Shown in pieces: positions 29,264 through 37,421 of a DNA stretch of 64,000 nt (positions within the stretch are counted from its first letter, which is position 1; every line of letters begins with the position of its first letter). The stretch is from Actinomadura latina NBRC 106108 (GTDB lineage Bacteria; Actinomycetota; Actinomycetes; Streptosporangiales; Streptosporangiaceae), in contig NZ_BCQS01000020.1 in assembly GCF_001552195.1 (NCBI RefSeq), positions 168,278 to 232,277 on the forward strand, read 5' to 3'. A program made the translations under genes and the position numbers. The notes under the pieces are model-generated. The model had not been told where the DNA came from and made no database searches. It worked only from the letters and a program-made list of their open reading frames with translations.

Positions 29264-29403
29264 GCTTTCGTTGCTCCCTTGGTCTAAGGCGGCGCCGTCC
29301 GCGTCTGCGGGCCGGTACGCGAGTGCTTGACGGGCCCGTGGGACCGCGTCAACGCCGCGAGTCTACGGGCGCGCGGTGGCCGAAGGCACGGTCGGAGGCG
29401 ACT

Positions 29404-29425
29404 TTCTGACACTGATTTGTCAGAA
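29404..29425 (+). promoter_or_regulatory. MerR-type operator with 8-bp inverted repeat
   Basis: TTCTGACA (29404-29411) and TGTCAGAA (29418-29425) form a perfect inverted repeat with a 6-bp spacer. It ends 7 bp before the ATG of the MerR gene, which suggests autoregulation at or near the -10/transcription start. Confidence 0.65.
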
Positions 29426-29432
29426 TTGGGCC

Positions 29433-29780
29433 ATGCGTATCACGGAGGCCGCCCGGCGGCTCGGCACCTCGCCCCGCATGCTTCGCTACCGGGAGGCGCT
29501 CGGGCTGCTGCCCGCCACCCGGGACGGGGCGCTGCGCGGGGGCGGCCACCGGCGGTTCGGGGAGGCCGAGCTGCGGGCCGTCGCGCTCGCCCTGGCGCTG
29601 GAGAAGCGCTACGACATCGGCCCGGCCGAGCTGGCGTTCGGGCTGCGCGTCCTGGCCGAGCCCCAGGTGCAGGCGCACGTGCGGGAACTGGGCGAGCGCA
29701 TCGGACGGCTGTCCGCGCCCCCGGCCCGCGCCCTAGACTTCGAGAAGGAGAAGGCGATGCGCCTGCTGCGGCGGCGCTGA
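29433..29780 (+). CDS. MerR family transcriptional regulator
   Basis: A 115-residue regulator with a MerR winged HTH at the N-terminus (MRITEAARRLGTSPRMLRYREALGLLPATR, then GGHRRFGEAELRAV) and a helical second half. It has no cysteines for metal sensing and no effector domain, so the ligand is unknown. I chose the ATG at 29433, where the HTH starts; the frame extends upstream over the operator at 29404-29425. It is convergent with the response regulator gene at 29786, only 5 bp after its stop. Confidence 0.85.
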   Translation: MRITEAARRLGTSPRMLRYREALGLLPATRDGALRGGGHRRFGEAELRAVALALALEKRYDIGPAELAFGLRVLAEPQVQAHVRELGERIGRLSAPPARALDFEKEKAMRLLRRR

Positions 29781-29785
29781 CCCGG

Positions 29786-30460
29786 CTAGTTCGCGGCGTT
29801 CTCCCCCGGCACGACCACGCCGGACTCGTAGGCGAGCATCACGGCCTGCGCGCGGTCGCGCAGGCCGAGCTTGGTGAAGACGCGCGCCACGTGCGTCTTC
29901 ACGGTGTGCTCGCTGACGACGAGGCGCCGGGCGATCTCCGCGTTGGACAGGCCGCCCGCGATCAGCACCAGGACCTCCGTCTCCCGCGCGGTCAGCGTCG
30001 CCAGCGCCGCCGGGGCCTGCGGACGGTTCCGGCGCTGCTTGGTGAACTCGCGGACGAGCCGCCCGGTCACCTGCGGGGCCAGCAGCGAGTCGCCGCGCGC
30101 CACCACCCGGACGGCGGACACCAGCTCGTCGGCGGTCGCGTCCTTCAGCAGGAAGCCGCTGGCGCCGACGGCGAGCGCGTCGTAGACGTACTCGTCCACG
30201 TCGAACGTCGTGAGGACCAGCACCCGGACGCTCTCGGCGCCGGGCAGGGCGAGGATGCGGCGGGTCGCCTCGATGCCGTCCATGCCGGGCATGCGGATGT
30301 CCATGACGACGACGTCGGGACGGCTGCGCTCGGCGATCCGGACCGCCTCGCGGCCGTCGCCGGCCTCGCCGACGACGGTGATGTCGTCCTGCGCGGCGAG
30401 CAGCGCGGCGAACCCCGCCCGCACGATCGTCTGGTCGTCGACGATCAGCACGTTGATCAC
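29786..30460 (-). CDS. NarL-family response regulator of a two-component pair
   Basis: A 224-residue protein: receiver domain (1-120) with D8/D9, phospho-acceptor D54 in VVVMDIRMPG and Lys in GFLLKDA, and a LuxR HTH (about 150-215, LTARETEVLVLIAGGLSNAEIARRL and SEHTVKTHVARVF). GTG start. It is encoded downstream of its likely kinase (30539-32137), 78 bp apart, the gap carrying three 15-bp tandem repeats. Confidence 0.93.
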   Translation of the reverse strand: MINVLIVDDQTIVRAGFAALLAAQDDITVVGEAGDGREAVRIAERSRPDVVVMDIRMPGMDGIEATRRILALPGAESVRVLVLTTFDVDEYVYDALAVGASGFLLKDATADELVSAVRVVARGDSLLAPQVTGRLVREFTKQRRNRPQAPAALATLTARETEVLVLIAGGLSNAEIARRLVVSEHTVKTHVARVFTKLGLRDRAQAVMLAYESGVVVPGENAAN

Positions 30461-30489
30461 GGCCGCCGCCCCGCCGGGTAGTGGACGGC

Positions 30490-30534
30490 GCTGTTCGGAT
30501 TCGCGCTGTCCGGATTCGCGCTGTCCGGATTCGC
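30490..30534. repeat. Three 15-bp tandem repeats between kinase and regulator genes
   Basis: GCTGTYCGGATTCGC occurs three times in a row (30490-30504, 30505-30519, 30520-30534), the first copy with T instead of C at position 6. The block starts 4 bp beyond the kinase stop and ends 30 bp before the regulator start. Confidence 0.9.
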
Positions 30535-30538
30535 GCGG

Positions 30539-32137
30539 TCAGGGACGGCCGGGCGGTGCCTGCGAACCGTGTCCACGGTGGGAATTCCCCTCCCTCGTCA
30601 GCGGAAGCTCGGCCTCCACCAGGAACCCGCCCTCGGCGGCCGGGCCGGCGGAGAACCGTCCGCCCAGCATGGTCGCACGTTCCCGCATCCCGACGAGCCC
30701 GTGTCCGCCACCGGACTCGGCAGGCTGCACCCGGGTACGGCCGTCCGCGCCGGCATCCTCGAGGGTCGGGCCCGCGGGATCCAGTACCGCGGTACGGGAG
30801 GCGAGGTCCTCCCGGTTCAGCACCTGCGTCGGAGCGGACGCGCCGTCGTCGCGGACGCGGACCGCCAGCCGGTCGGGCAGGAACATCAGGTCGACGTGCA
30901 CGCCGGCGCCGGGCGCGTGCCGCCGCGCGTTCGTCAGCGCCTCCTGCACGATCCGGTACGCCGACAGCTCGATGGTCGTGGACAGGTCGCGCGGGTCGCC
31001 GTGGACGGCGAGATCGACCCGCCCGCCGGCGCCGCGGTGCTGGTCGATCAGGTCGGGCAGCCGGTCGAGGCGCGGCTGCGGGGAGTTCGCCGCGTCCGGC
31101 TCTGGCTTGGCGTCGGCGCGCAGCACGCTGAGCAGCCGCCGCATCTCCACCAGCGCGTCGCGCGCCGTCTTGGCGATCTCGGTGTAGCCGGCGCGGGCCT
31201 CGGGCGACAGGTTCTCCATCGTGTACGGCGCGGTCTCCGCCTGCACCGCGATCATGGAGACGGAGTGCGCGACGACGTCGTGCAGCTCGCGGGCGATGCG
31301 GGCGCGCTCCCGCATGACGGCCTGCTCCCGCTGGACGGCGGTGAGCCGGGTGAGGGTCTCGTTGGTGCGCTCGGCGGCCTCGGCCTCCGTCCGCCCGGCG
31401 GACTCCACGACGCGCCGCGCGTCGCCGAGCCCGATGGCGGCGAGGACGGCGATGATGGGCGCCGGCCACGGGATCTCGTCGAGCGTACCGGCGGCGAGGT
31501 AGACGACCGCGATCGTGGCGACGCTGCCGATCGCGAGGACGCCGGTGGACTGGCGGGGCAGCTGCCGGCCGAGCGCGTACAGCGTGTAGAGCGCGGCGAA
31601 GCTGGTGGTGACCAGCAGGATCTGCCCGGTGAGCAGGCTCGCCGCGACCGCGCTGAGGACGACGGCCGCGACCGGGCGCAGGTTCTCCCGGCGCCAGACG
31701 AGCGGGAGCGTCGCGGCGACCGCGAACCCGCCGGCGAGGCTGAGCGGCGAGTCGACCCGCGGCGCCAGCTCGGCCAGCGCGGCGATCGTCAGCGCGAGCC
31801 CGGTCAGCGGCGCGAAGTACCAGGAGCCGACGACCTCCCGCCAGATGTTCAGCCACCGGGGCAGCGGCGCCGTCCCGCCCGCGGGCCCCGCCGCACCGCC
31901 CGCAGGGGCGCCCGGGGGCGTGCCGGGGGCCGGGTGCCGTCCGGCGCCGCCGTTCAGCCGCGCGCCGAGCCGCGCCGCGAGGGGGCGGAGCAGGGTGCCG
32001 ATCCCGGTGAGGATCCACAGCAGCAGCTGGCCGACGCCCGCCACGATCCGGCCGGACAGCCGCCACGCGTGGTGCGCGACGGCTGGGCCGAACCCCGCGG
32101 GGTCGGGTCCGGTCCGGGCCTTGTCATCGGAACTCAC
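30539..32137 (-). CDS. Sensor histidine kinase (NarX/DesK type, HisKA_3)
   Basis: A 532-residue kinase. An N-terminal helix pair (about 25-55) precedes a Pro/Gly/Ala-rich stretch (60-95), then four or more TM helices (about 108-235), a coiled linker (240-280), the phospho-acceptor H286 in ARIARELHDVVAHSVSM, and an HATPase domain. The G2 motif GGGHGLVGMRERA is near the end. It partners the regulator encoded downstream. The signal is unknown. The stop at 30539 is followed closely by tandem repeats. Confidence 0.92.
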   Translation of the reverse strand: MSSDDKARTGPDPAGFGPAVAHHAWRLSGRIVAGVGQLLLWILTGIGTLLRPLAARLGARLNGGAGRHPAPGTPPGAPAGGAAGPAGGTAPLPRWLNIWREVVGSWYFAPLTGLALTIAALAELAPRVDSPLSLAGGFAVAATLPLVWRRENLRPVAAVVLSAVAASLLTGQILLVTTSFAALYTLYALGRQLPRQSTGVLAIGSVATIAVVYLAAGTLDEIPWPAPIIAVLAAIGLGDARRVVESAGRTEAEAAERTNETLTRLTAVQREQAVMRERARIARELHDVVAHSVSMIAVQAETAPYTMENLSPEARAGYTEIAKTARDALVEMRRLLSVLRADAKPEPDAANSPQPRLDRLPDLIDQHRGAGGRVDLAVHGDPRDLSTTIELSAYRIVQEALTNARRHAPGAGVHVDLMFLPDRLAVRVRDDGASAPTQVLNREDLASRTAVLDPAGPTLEDAGADGRTRVQPAESGGGHGLVGMRERATMLGGRFSAGPAAEGGFLVEAELPLTREGNSHRGHGSQAPPGRP

Positions 32138-32508
32138 CCCTCAATACTGACCGCTGAGGCGCGCCGTCACCTCACCGCCCGGATGTATAGGGAGGAGGCG
32201 GGTCCACCTGGAGTACCACGCGGGTTCCCTCCTTGAGGGGGACGTACCGGTGCGGCCCGCGAACGTAATGTCTTAACCGTGACCGCGACGGTGGCCGCCG
32301 CCGACGTAGGGGGTTCGGCGAGGCCGCCGCGGTCGCACCAGAACCGCCCGGTTTCAGGGGTCCGGGCGGGGACGCATGGGAAGCACCTCGCCGGACGGCC
32401 GTGGTCCGCCTCCGCGGACGCGACAGCCGGTCTCGCCTGGGCTGGGGTTCGGCCGGCAGCGCACCGGCCGCCCGGCGAGGGGTCCCGTGTTCCGCCGGCG
32501 GCCGCCCG
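32138..32508. other. Gene-free region upstream of the histidine kinase
   Basis: About 370 bp between the kinase start and the stop of the CDF transporter gene; both genes run leftward, so it holds the kinase promoter and the transporter's 3' end. I see no supported gene, terminator hairpin or repeat. Confidence 0.4.
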
Positions 32509-33477
32509 TCAGGACGACGCCGGCGCCTCCGGGGCCTTCCCGGCCGCGGCGGCGCCCTCGCCGAGGGCCGCCTCGAACAGCGCCGGCTCCAGGTAAATCA
32601 GCTTCGCCACCGGCACCTCCGCCCGGATCCTCGCCTCCGCCGCGTCGATGCCGCGGGCCACCTCCGCGGCCGTGTCATCGTGGTGGACGGCGATCTTCGC
32701 GGCGATCAGCAGCTCCTCCGGGCCGACGTACTCGGTCCGCATGTGGATGAGGCGCTCGACCTCCTCCACCGACTCCAGCGCCGCGACGATGCGCCGCTCG
32801 GTGTCGGCGTCCGCGCCCTCGCCGATCAGCAGGCTCTTGGTCTCGATCGCCAGGATCGTCGCGACCGCGCCGAGCAGCACGCCGATCGCGACGGTGCCGA
32901 CGCCGTCCCAGACGCCGTCGCCGGTGGCCACGGCCATCGAGACGCCGAACAGCGCGAGGAACAGGCCGATGAGGGCGGCGAGGTCCTCCAGCAGGACGAC
33001 GGGCAGCTCGGGGGCCTTGGCGCGGCGGATGAACGCCCACCACGACTGGCCGTTCCGGACCTGGTTCGACTCCTTGATCGCGGTGCGGAAGGAGAGCGCC
33101 TCCAGCCCGATCGCGATGACCAGCACCGCGAACGCCCAGATCGGGGACTTGACCTCCTCCGGGTGGGAGATCTTGTGGTAGCCCTCGTACAGCGAGAACG
33201 CCGAACCGACGGTGAACAGGACGACCGCGACGACGAACGCGTAGAAGTAGCGCTCGCGGCCGTAGCCGAACGGGTGCTGCGGCGTCCGGCGGCGCTCGGA
33301 CCTCTTGCGGCCGAGCAGCAGCAGCCCCTGGTTGCCGGAGTCGGCCACCGAGTGGATCGATTCGGCCAGCATCGACGACGAACCCGTGAACACGAACGCG
33401 ACGAACTTGGACGCCGCGATTCCGAGGTTGGCGGCCAGCGCGGCGACGATGGCCTTCGTTCCACCCTCAGCACTCAT
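32509..33477 (-). CDS. Cation diffusion facilitator family transporter
   Basis: A 322-residue CDF transporter with six TM helices. The metal site in TM2 is in ESIHSVADSGNQ; in TM5 the usual HxxxD is replaced by LLEDLAALIG, giving E-D, as in the SLC30A9/YdfM-like branch. The cytosolic C-terminal domain (about 225-310) has the usual beta-alpha-beta fold. It exports divalent cations (zinc, iron or others not predictable) in exchange for protons. The start immediately follows the SIS isomerase stop (TAGATG), so it is in the same operon. Confidence 0.88.
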   Translation of the reverse strand: MSAEGGTKAIVAALAANLGIAASKFVAFVFTGSSSMLAESIHSVADSGNQGLLLLGRKRSERRRTPQHPFGYGRERYFYAFVVAVVLFTVGSAFSLYEGYHKISHPEEVKSPIWAFAVLVIAIGLEALSFRTAIKESNQVRNGQSWWAFIRRAKAPELPVVLLEDLAALIGLFLALFGVSMAVATGDGVWDGVGTVAIGVLLGAVATILAIETKSLLIGEGADADTERRIVAALESVEEVERLIHMRTEYVGPEELLIAAKIAVHHDDTAAEVARGIDAAEARIRAEVPVAKLIYLEPALFEAALGEGAAAAGKAPEAPASS

Positions 33478-34617
33478 CTACGTAATCCTCGCTTCGAGCT
33501 CTTCCATGGCAGGCGCCGGCGCAGGATCCACGCCCAGCGCGATAGCCAAGTAAACCGTGACATAGTCCGCCAGGGCGATCAGGGTCGCGATTCTCTCCAG
33601 GGGGTGCTCGCCCTCGGCGCGGACTTCGGTGACCGCCACGCCCCGTGCGCGCGCCACCGCGGCGGACGCCTCGCACCGCGCGCGCACCCGCGGGTGCTCC
33701 GCCACGTCCCGCAGGACGAGGAGGTGCAGGCCGTGCTCGGGCTCGTCCGCGCGGTCGCGGAAGAAGTCGTCCGGGTCGGGCGGGGGACCGCCGCGCCCGA
33801 AGGCGCCGTCGAACACCGCCAGCTGGCCGTGGCCGGTCTCCGGCACCTCGCCGAAGACCGCCGGGTACTTGGCGTTCTCGTTGAGCTGGCCGCACAGCCG
33901 GTACGCCGCCGCCGTCGCCACGGCGGACGAGCCCCACACGAACGGCACGTCGCCGGCGAGATCGAGCGCGATGCGCTTGGCCGGGTTGACGAACGGCTCG
34001 CTGGACGGACGGCAGCGGTGCGCGACGTCCTCCAGCAGCGTCGCCGCGGACTCCAGCACCGTGTCCGGCACGTCCGCCAGCCGCAGCGTGCGCGCGGCGA
34101 TGAGCAGCGGGACCGCCATGCCCCACAGCGCCGAACGCGGCTGCCCCGCCGGCCGGACGGGGACGAGCGTCCCGCGGCTCCGGGCGGCCAGGTCGGCGAG
34201 CGGCGACTCCGCCGCGCCGACGAACATGAGCCTGCATCCGCGCCGGGCCGCCTCCGCGGCGACCTCCAGGGTCTCCTCCGTGCCCCCCGAGGAGGACACC
34301 GCGATGACGAGGTCGGCCGCGCCCACCCAGCCGGGCAGCCGGTAGCCGCGCACCGTGAACACCGGGACGGCGCAGCCGGCGCCGCACACCGCCGCGAGCA
34401 CGTCGCCCGCGACGCCGGCGGCGCCCATCCCGGCGACGACGACCGCGCGCGGCCGGCCGTCCTCGGCCAGCGCCGCGACGCCCGCCTCGGCCGCCGCGCG
34501 CTGCGCCTCCCGCACCTGCGCCGCCGACGAGGCGACCTGCCGCAGCATCCCGCCCGGGTCGGCCGCCTCCACCGCCTCGGCGTCCTCCAGCCGCGCGGGG
34601 TCCAGCGCTGCGTTCAC
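33478..34617 (-). CDS. SIS-domain phosphoglucose/phosphomannose isomerase family protein
   Basis: The 379-residue protein has two SIS subdomains. Motifs are AVVVAGMGAAGVAGDVL, IAVSSSGGTEETLEVA, FVWGSSAVATAAAYRLCGQLNENAKYP and FGEVPETGH. It resembles the bifunctional phosphoglucose/phosphomannose isomerases and Rv3256c-type proteins next to manB in mycobacteria. It may interconvert fructose-6-P and mannose-6-P for GDP-mannose synthesis, but whether it is catalytic is not known. It lies downstream of the Trm112 gene and manB on the same strand. Confidence 0.85.
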   Translation of the reverse strand: MNAALDPARLEDAEAVEAADPGGMLRQVASSAAQVREAQRAAAEAGVAALAEDGRPRAVVVAGMGAAGVAGDVLAAVCGAGCAVPVFTVRGYRLPGWVGAADLVIAVSSSGGTEETLEVAAEAARRGCRLMFVGAAESPLADLAARSRGTLVPVRPAGQPRSALWGMAVPLLIAARTLRLADVPDTVLESAATLLEDVAHRCRPSSEPFVNPAKRIALDLAGDVPFVWGSSAVATAAAYRLCGQLNENAKYPAVFGEVPETGHGQLAVFDGAFGRGGPPPDPDDFFRDRADEPEHGLHLLVLRDVAEHPRVRARCEASAAVARARGVAVTEVRAEGEHPLERIATLIALADYVTVYLAIALGVDPAPAPAMEELEARIT

Positions 34618-34666
34618 GGCCTGGCCCCCGCCCGGCGGCCCGGGGCGCTCTCCCGCCCCTCGCGCG

Positions 34667-34849
34667 TCACGGGGCGGGGGTCCTGGCCTCGTCGACGAGC
34701 AGGACGGGGATGTCGTCGCGGACCGGGTAGGCGTAGCGGCACGAACCGGTGCACACCAGCTCGTCCGCGCCCTCGTCGGCGCGCAGGTCGCCGCCGCAGT
34801 TCGGGCAGGCGAGGATCTCCAGCAGCCAGGAGTCCAGCTTCATCGTCAT
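34667..34849 (-). CDS. Trm112 family zinc-ribbon protein
   Basis: A 60-residue protein with the Trm112/DUF343 pattern: LLEILACPNCGGDLRADEG, then ELVCTGSCRYAYPVRDDIPVLL. The CPNC pair and a later C-T-G-S-C may bind zinc. Trm112-like proteins activate methyltransferases in other organisms. It sits between manB and the SIS isomerase gene, a conserved order also found in mycobacteria. Confidence 0.9.
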   Translation of the reverse strand: MTMKLDSWLLEILACPNCGGDLRADEGADELVCTGSCRYAYPVRDDIPVLLVDEARTPAP

Positions 34850-34890
34850 GGCAGCGTCACTTCTCCCTACAGTCGGTCTTGCCCGGCCCG

Positions 34891-34929
34891 GTCGTCACTT
34901 TTCCTGACCGTCGTCACTTTTCCCTGACC
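34891..34929 (-). repeat. 19/20-bp tandem duplication spanning the manB stop codon
   Basis: GTCGTCACTTTTCCTGACC (34891-34909) is followed directly by the same sequence with one extra C (34910-34929). On the minus strand each copy reads the last ManB codons and a TGA. The stop used is at 34914-34916. Confidence 0.9.
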
Positions 34930-36269
34930 AGGGCCAGGACCTCGTCGCGGATCGCCGCCATCGTCGCCTCGTCGCCGGCCTCCGCGTTGAGGCGGAGCAG
35001 CGGCTCGGTGTTGGAGGGGCGGAGGTTGAACCACCATCCGGCGGACTCGTCGCCGACGGTCAGGCCGTCCAGCTCGTCGATCTCGACGCCGGGCCGGCCG
35101 GCGAAGGCGTCCTTGACGTTCGCGGCGGCGGCGTCCTGGTCGGCGACCTCGCTGTTGATCTCGCCGGACGCGGCGTAGCGGGTGTACTCGCCGAGCAGCT
35201 GCGACAGCGGCCCGTCCTGCTCCCCGAGGGCCGCGAGGACGTGCATGGCCGCGAGCATGCCGGAGTCGGCGAACCAGAAGTCGCGGAAGTAGAAGTGCGC
35301 CGAGTGCTCGCCGCCGAACACCGCACCCGTCTCCGCCATCGTCTGCTTGATGAACGAGTGCCCGACGCGGGTGCGGACCGGCGTCCCGCCGTGCTCGGAG
35401 ATGATCTCCGGGACGGCCTTGGACGTGATCAGGTTGTGCACGATCGAGGAGCCGGGGTGCTTGGCCAGCTCCCGCGTCGCGACCAGCGCGGTGACCGCGG
35501 ACGGGGCGACGATCTCACCGCGCTCGTCCACCACGAAGCAGCGGTCGGCGTCGCCGTCGAACGCGAGGCCGATGTCGGCGCCCGTCTCGCGGACCCTGGC
35601 CTGCAGGTCGCGCAGGTTCGCCGGCTCGATCGGGTTGGCCTCGTGGTTCGGGAACGTGCCGTCCAGCTCGAAGTACATCGGCACCAGGTCGATCGGCAGG
35701 CCCTCGAACACCGACGGGACGGTGTGCCCGCCCATGCCGTTGCCCGCGTCCACGACGACCTTCAGCGGACGGATGGACGACAGGTCGACCAGGGTCTTCA
35801 GGTGCTCGGCGTAGCCCTTGAGGACGTCCCGCCGCGACACGGTGCCGGGCTCACCGTCGTAGGCGGGCACGCCGTTCTCGATCATCTCGCGGATCTCGCC
35901 GAGGCCGGTGTCGCGGCCGACGGGGCGGGCCCCGGCGCGGCACAGCTTCAGCCCGTTGTACTTGGCCGGGTTGTGGCTGGCGGTGAACATGGCGCCCGGC
36001 AGGTCGAGGCTGCCGCTGGCGTAGTACAGCATGTCGGTGGAGCCGAGCCCGGCCTCGATCACGTCCGCGCCCTGGGACGTGGCGCCCCGCGCGAACGCCT
36101 CGGACAGCGGGCCGGACGAGTCCCGCATGTCGTGCGCGGTGACGATCGCGCTCGCCCCCGTCACCCGCACGAACGCCGCCCCGGCCGCCTCGGCGATCGC
36201 GGGGTCGAGCTCGTCCGGGACGACGCCGCGGATGTCGTACGCCTTGAAGATCTTGCCGAGGTCGCCCAC
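34914..36269 (-). CDS. manB: Phosphomannomutase/phosphoglucomutase
   Basis: A 451-residue alpha-D-phosphohexomutase with four domains. The phosphoserine is S98 in TASHNP, the magnesium loop is DGDADR, sugar binding is GGEHSAHFYFRDFW, and the phosphate loop is NLRPSNTEPLLRLNAE. It converts mannose-6-P to mannose-1-P (and glucose phosphates) for nucleotide sugar synthesis and wall polymers. Length and motifs are complete. The ATG at 36269 reads MGDLGKIFKAYDIRG, as in homologues. The stop lies in a short tandem duplication. Confidence 0.95.
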   Translation of the reverse strand: MGDLGKIFKAYDIRGVVPDELDPAIAEAAGAAFVRVTGASAIVTAHDMRDSSGPLSEAFARGATSQGADVIEAGLGSTDMLYYASGSLDLPGAMFTASHNPAKYNGLKLCRAGARPVGRDTGLGEIREMIENGVPAYDGEPGTVSRRDVLKGYAEHLKTLVDLSSIRPLKVVVDAGNGMGGHTVPSVFEGLPIDLVPMYFELDGTFPNHEANPIEPANLRDLQARVRETGADIGLAFDGDADRCFVVDERGEIVAPSAVTALVATRELAKHPGSSIVHNLITSKAVPEIISEHGGTPVRTRVGHSFIKQTMAETGAVFGGEHSAHFYFRDFWFADSGMLAAMHVLAALGEQDGPLSQLLGEYTRYAASGEINSEVADQDAAAANVKDAFAGRPGVEIDELDGLTVGDESAGWWFNLRPSNTEPLLRLNAEAGDEATMAAIRDEVLALVREK

Positions 36270-36386
36270 GCCTGCTCCCTGTCCGCAGAACCCTGCCCGA
36301 ATGTGCCAAGAGACCCTGTGCCCCGAGAAACCGGGTTCACGAGCCTACCGGGAAGGACGGCCGCGGCCCGCCCCGGCGCCGGGGGG

Positions 36387-36767
36387 CTACTCCTGGCCGG
36401 GCTGCGTGGCGGCGGGCTCGGAGCGCAGCACCCGCAGGTGGCCGCGTCGGCCGACCTCGGTGCCCTGCCCGACCGGTTCCTGGCCGGCCCCGGGCGCGGG
36501 CCTCGCGGCCTCCCGGACGGCGTCGGCGAGGGCCTCCAGGTCGTCCGCGCTGGGCTCGGTCTCCTCCTCGACGGGGAGCCGCACCAGTTCCCACCCCATC
36601 GGGGCGGTGAGCCGCTCGGAGTGCTCCGCGCACAGGTCGTAGCAGTGCGGCTCCGCGTACGTCGCGAGCGGCCCCAGGACCGCGGTGGAGTCGCGGTAGA
36701 CGTACGTGAGCGTGAACACTGCGGGCGCCTTGCAGGCGGTGCGGGAGCAGGTGCGGACGGGGCTCAC
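36387..36767 (-). CDS. DUF3499 family protein (Rv3258c-like)
   Basis: A 126-residue protein from GTG 36767: VSPVRTCSRTACKAPAVFTLTYVYRDSTAVLGPLATYAEPHCYDLCAEHSERLTAPMGWELVRL-type N-terminal half, with Cys pairs C7, C12 and C-x-x-x-C-x-x-H that may bind zinc, followed by an acidic and Pro-rich tail. Homologues are found next to manB in actinobacteria (Rv3258c); function is unknown. The frame opens upstream to 36818, but the family starts at this GTG. It is divergent from the zincin-like gene over a 190-bp AT-richer region. Confidence 0.85.
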   Translation of the reverse strand: MSPVRTCSRTACKAPAVFTLTYVYRDSTAVLGPLATYAEPHCYDLCAEHSERLTAPMGWELVRLPVEEETEPSADDLEALADAVREAARPAPGAGQEPVGQGTEVGRRGHLRVLRSEPAATQPGQE

Positions 36768-36956
36768 GATGGCTGACCGTACCTCCCTCCCACCGGCTCC
36801 GCCACCACCCCGGCGCACGTGTCGCCGTTACCGGGCGATTTCCGAGGTAACAACTACATTCCGTATGGACCCGAACTCTTACCGTGCGGTATCTGGTGAT
36901 GCGGTTCCTCGCGTCTCCCCGCGGGCCTCCGGCGTCGGCAGAGGTAGGCTGGACGC

Positions 36957-37388
36957 GTGCGATCCCGTGTGGCAGGCGTACGGCGCCGCGACCGGCACGG
37001 TCGTGGCCTCCGCGGTCCTCTGACGCCCCCGCAGGCACCGGTCTCCCGGACCCGCGCGGAGCGGTTCGACGACCTGGTCGACGACGAGGCCGGGCGGCTG
37101 GCGCAGCGCTGGGGCCCGGAACTGGCCCGGGTGGAGTTCGCGGTCGAGGACGTGCCGGACGTCGAGCCGTGGTTCGAGGGCCCCGTCCCGCTCGGCCTGA
37201 CGCTCCCCGCCGAGGGGGGCCTGCCGGTGCGCATCGTGGTGTTCCGCCGTCCCATCGAGACCCGCGCCTCCGGCGAGGCGGAGCAGGTCCGCATGGTCCG
37301 CGACCTGCTGGTCGAGGAGGTCGCCGACCTTCTCGGCCTCTCCCCCGAGTCGGTGGACCCGAGCTACGACTTCCCCGACGACGACTGA
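36957..37388 (+). CDS. Metallopeptidase-family protein with degenerate HExxH (Rv3259-like)
   Basis: A 143-residue protein of the zincin-like DUF1025/PF06262-type family. It shows the family core RTRAERFDDLVDDEA, VEFAVEDVPD and IVVFRRPIETRA, but where active relatives have HExxH the sequence is E120-E-V-A-D124 (LLVEEVADLLGL). Zinc ligands are therefore missing and it should not be a protease. The mycobacterial relative Rv3259 lies in the same place next to manB and whiB2. The first 30 residues are basic and possibly not translated; GTG at 36957 has an AGAGGT upstream. Confidence 0.8.
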   Translation: MRSRVAGVRRRDRHGRGLRGPLTPPQAPVSRTRAERFDDLVDDEAGRLAQRWGPELARVEFAVEDVPDVEPWFEGPVPLGLTLPAEGGLPVRIVVFRRPIETRASGEAEQVRMVRDLLVEEVADLLGLSPESVDPSYDFPDDD

Positions 37389-37421
37389 TCCCCCGGCGGC
37401 TGAGCGGCGCTCCCGCGACGG

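Noticed and set aside
29264..29400. SAH riboswitch upstream of ahcY
   Set aside because: I looked for the conserved SAH riboswitch core and did not find it in the 140-bp leader.
32401..35178. A 925-residue frame opposite the CDF, SIS and Trm112 genes
   Set aside because: It spans three genes antisense and has no recognisable domain.
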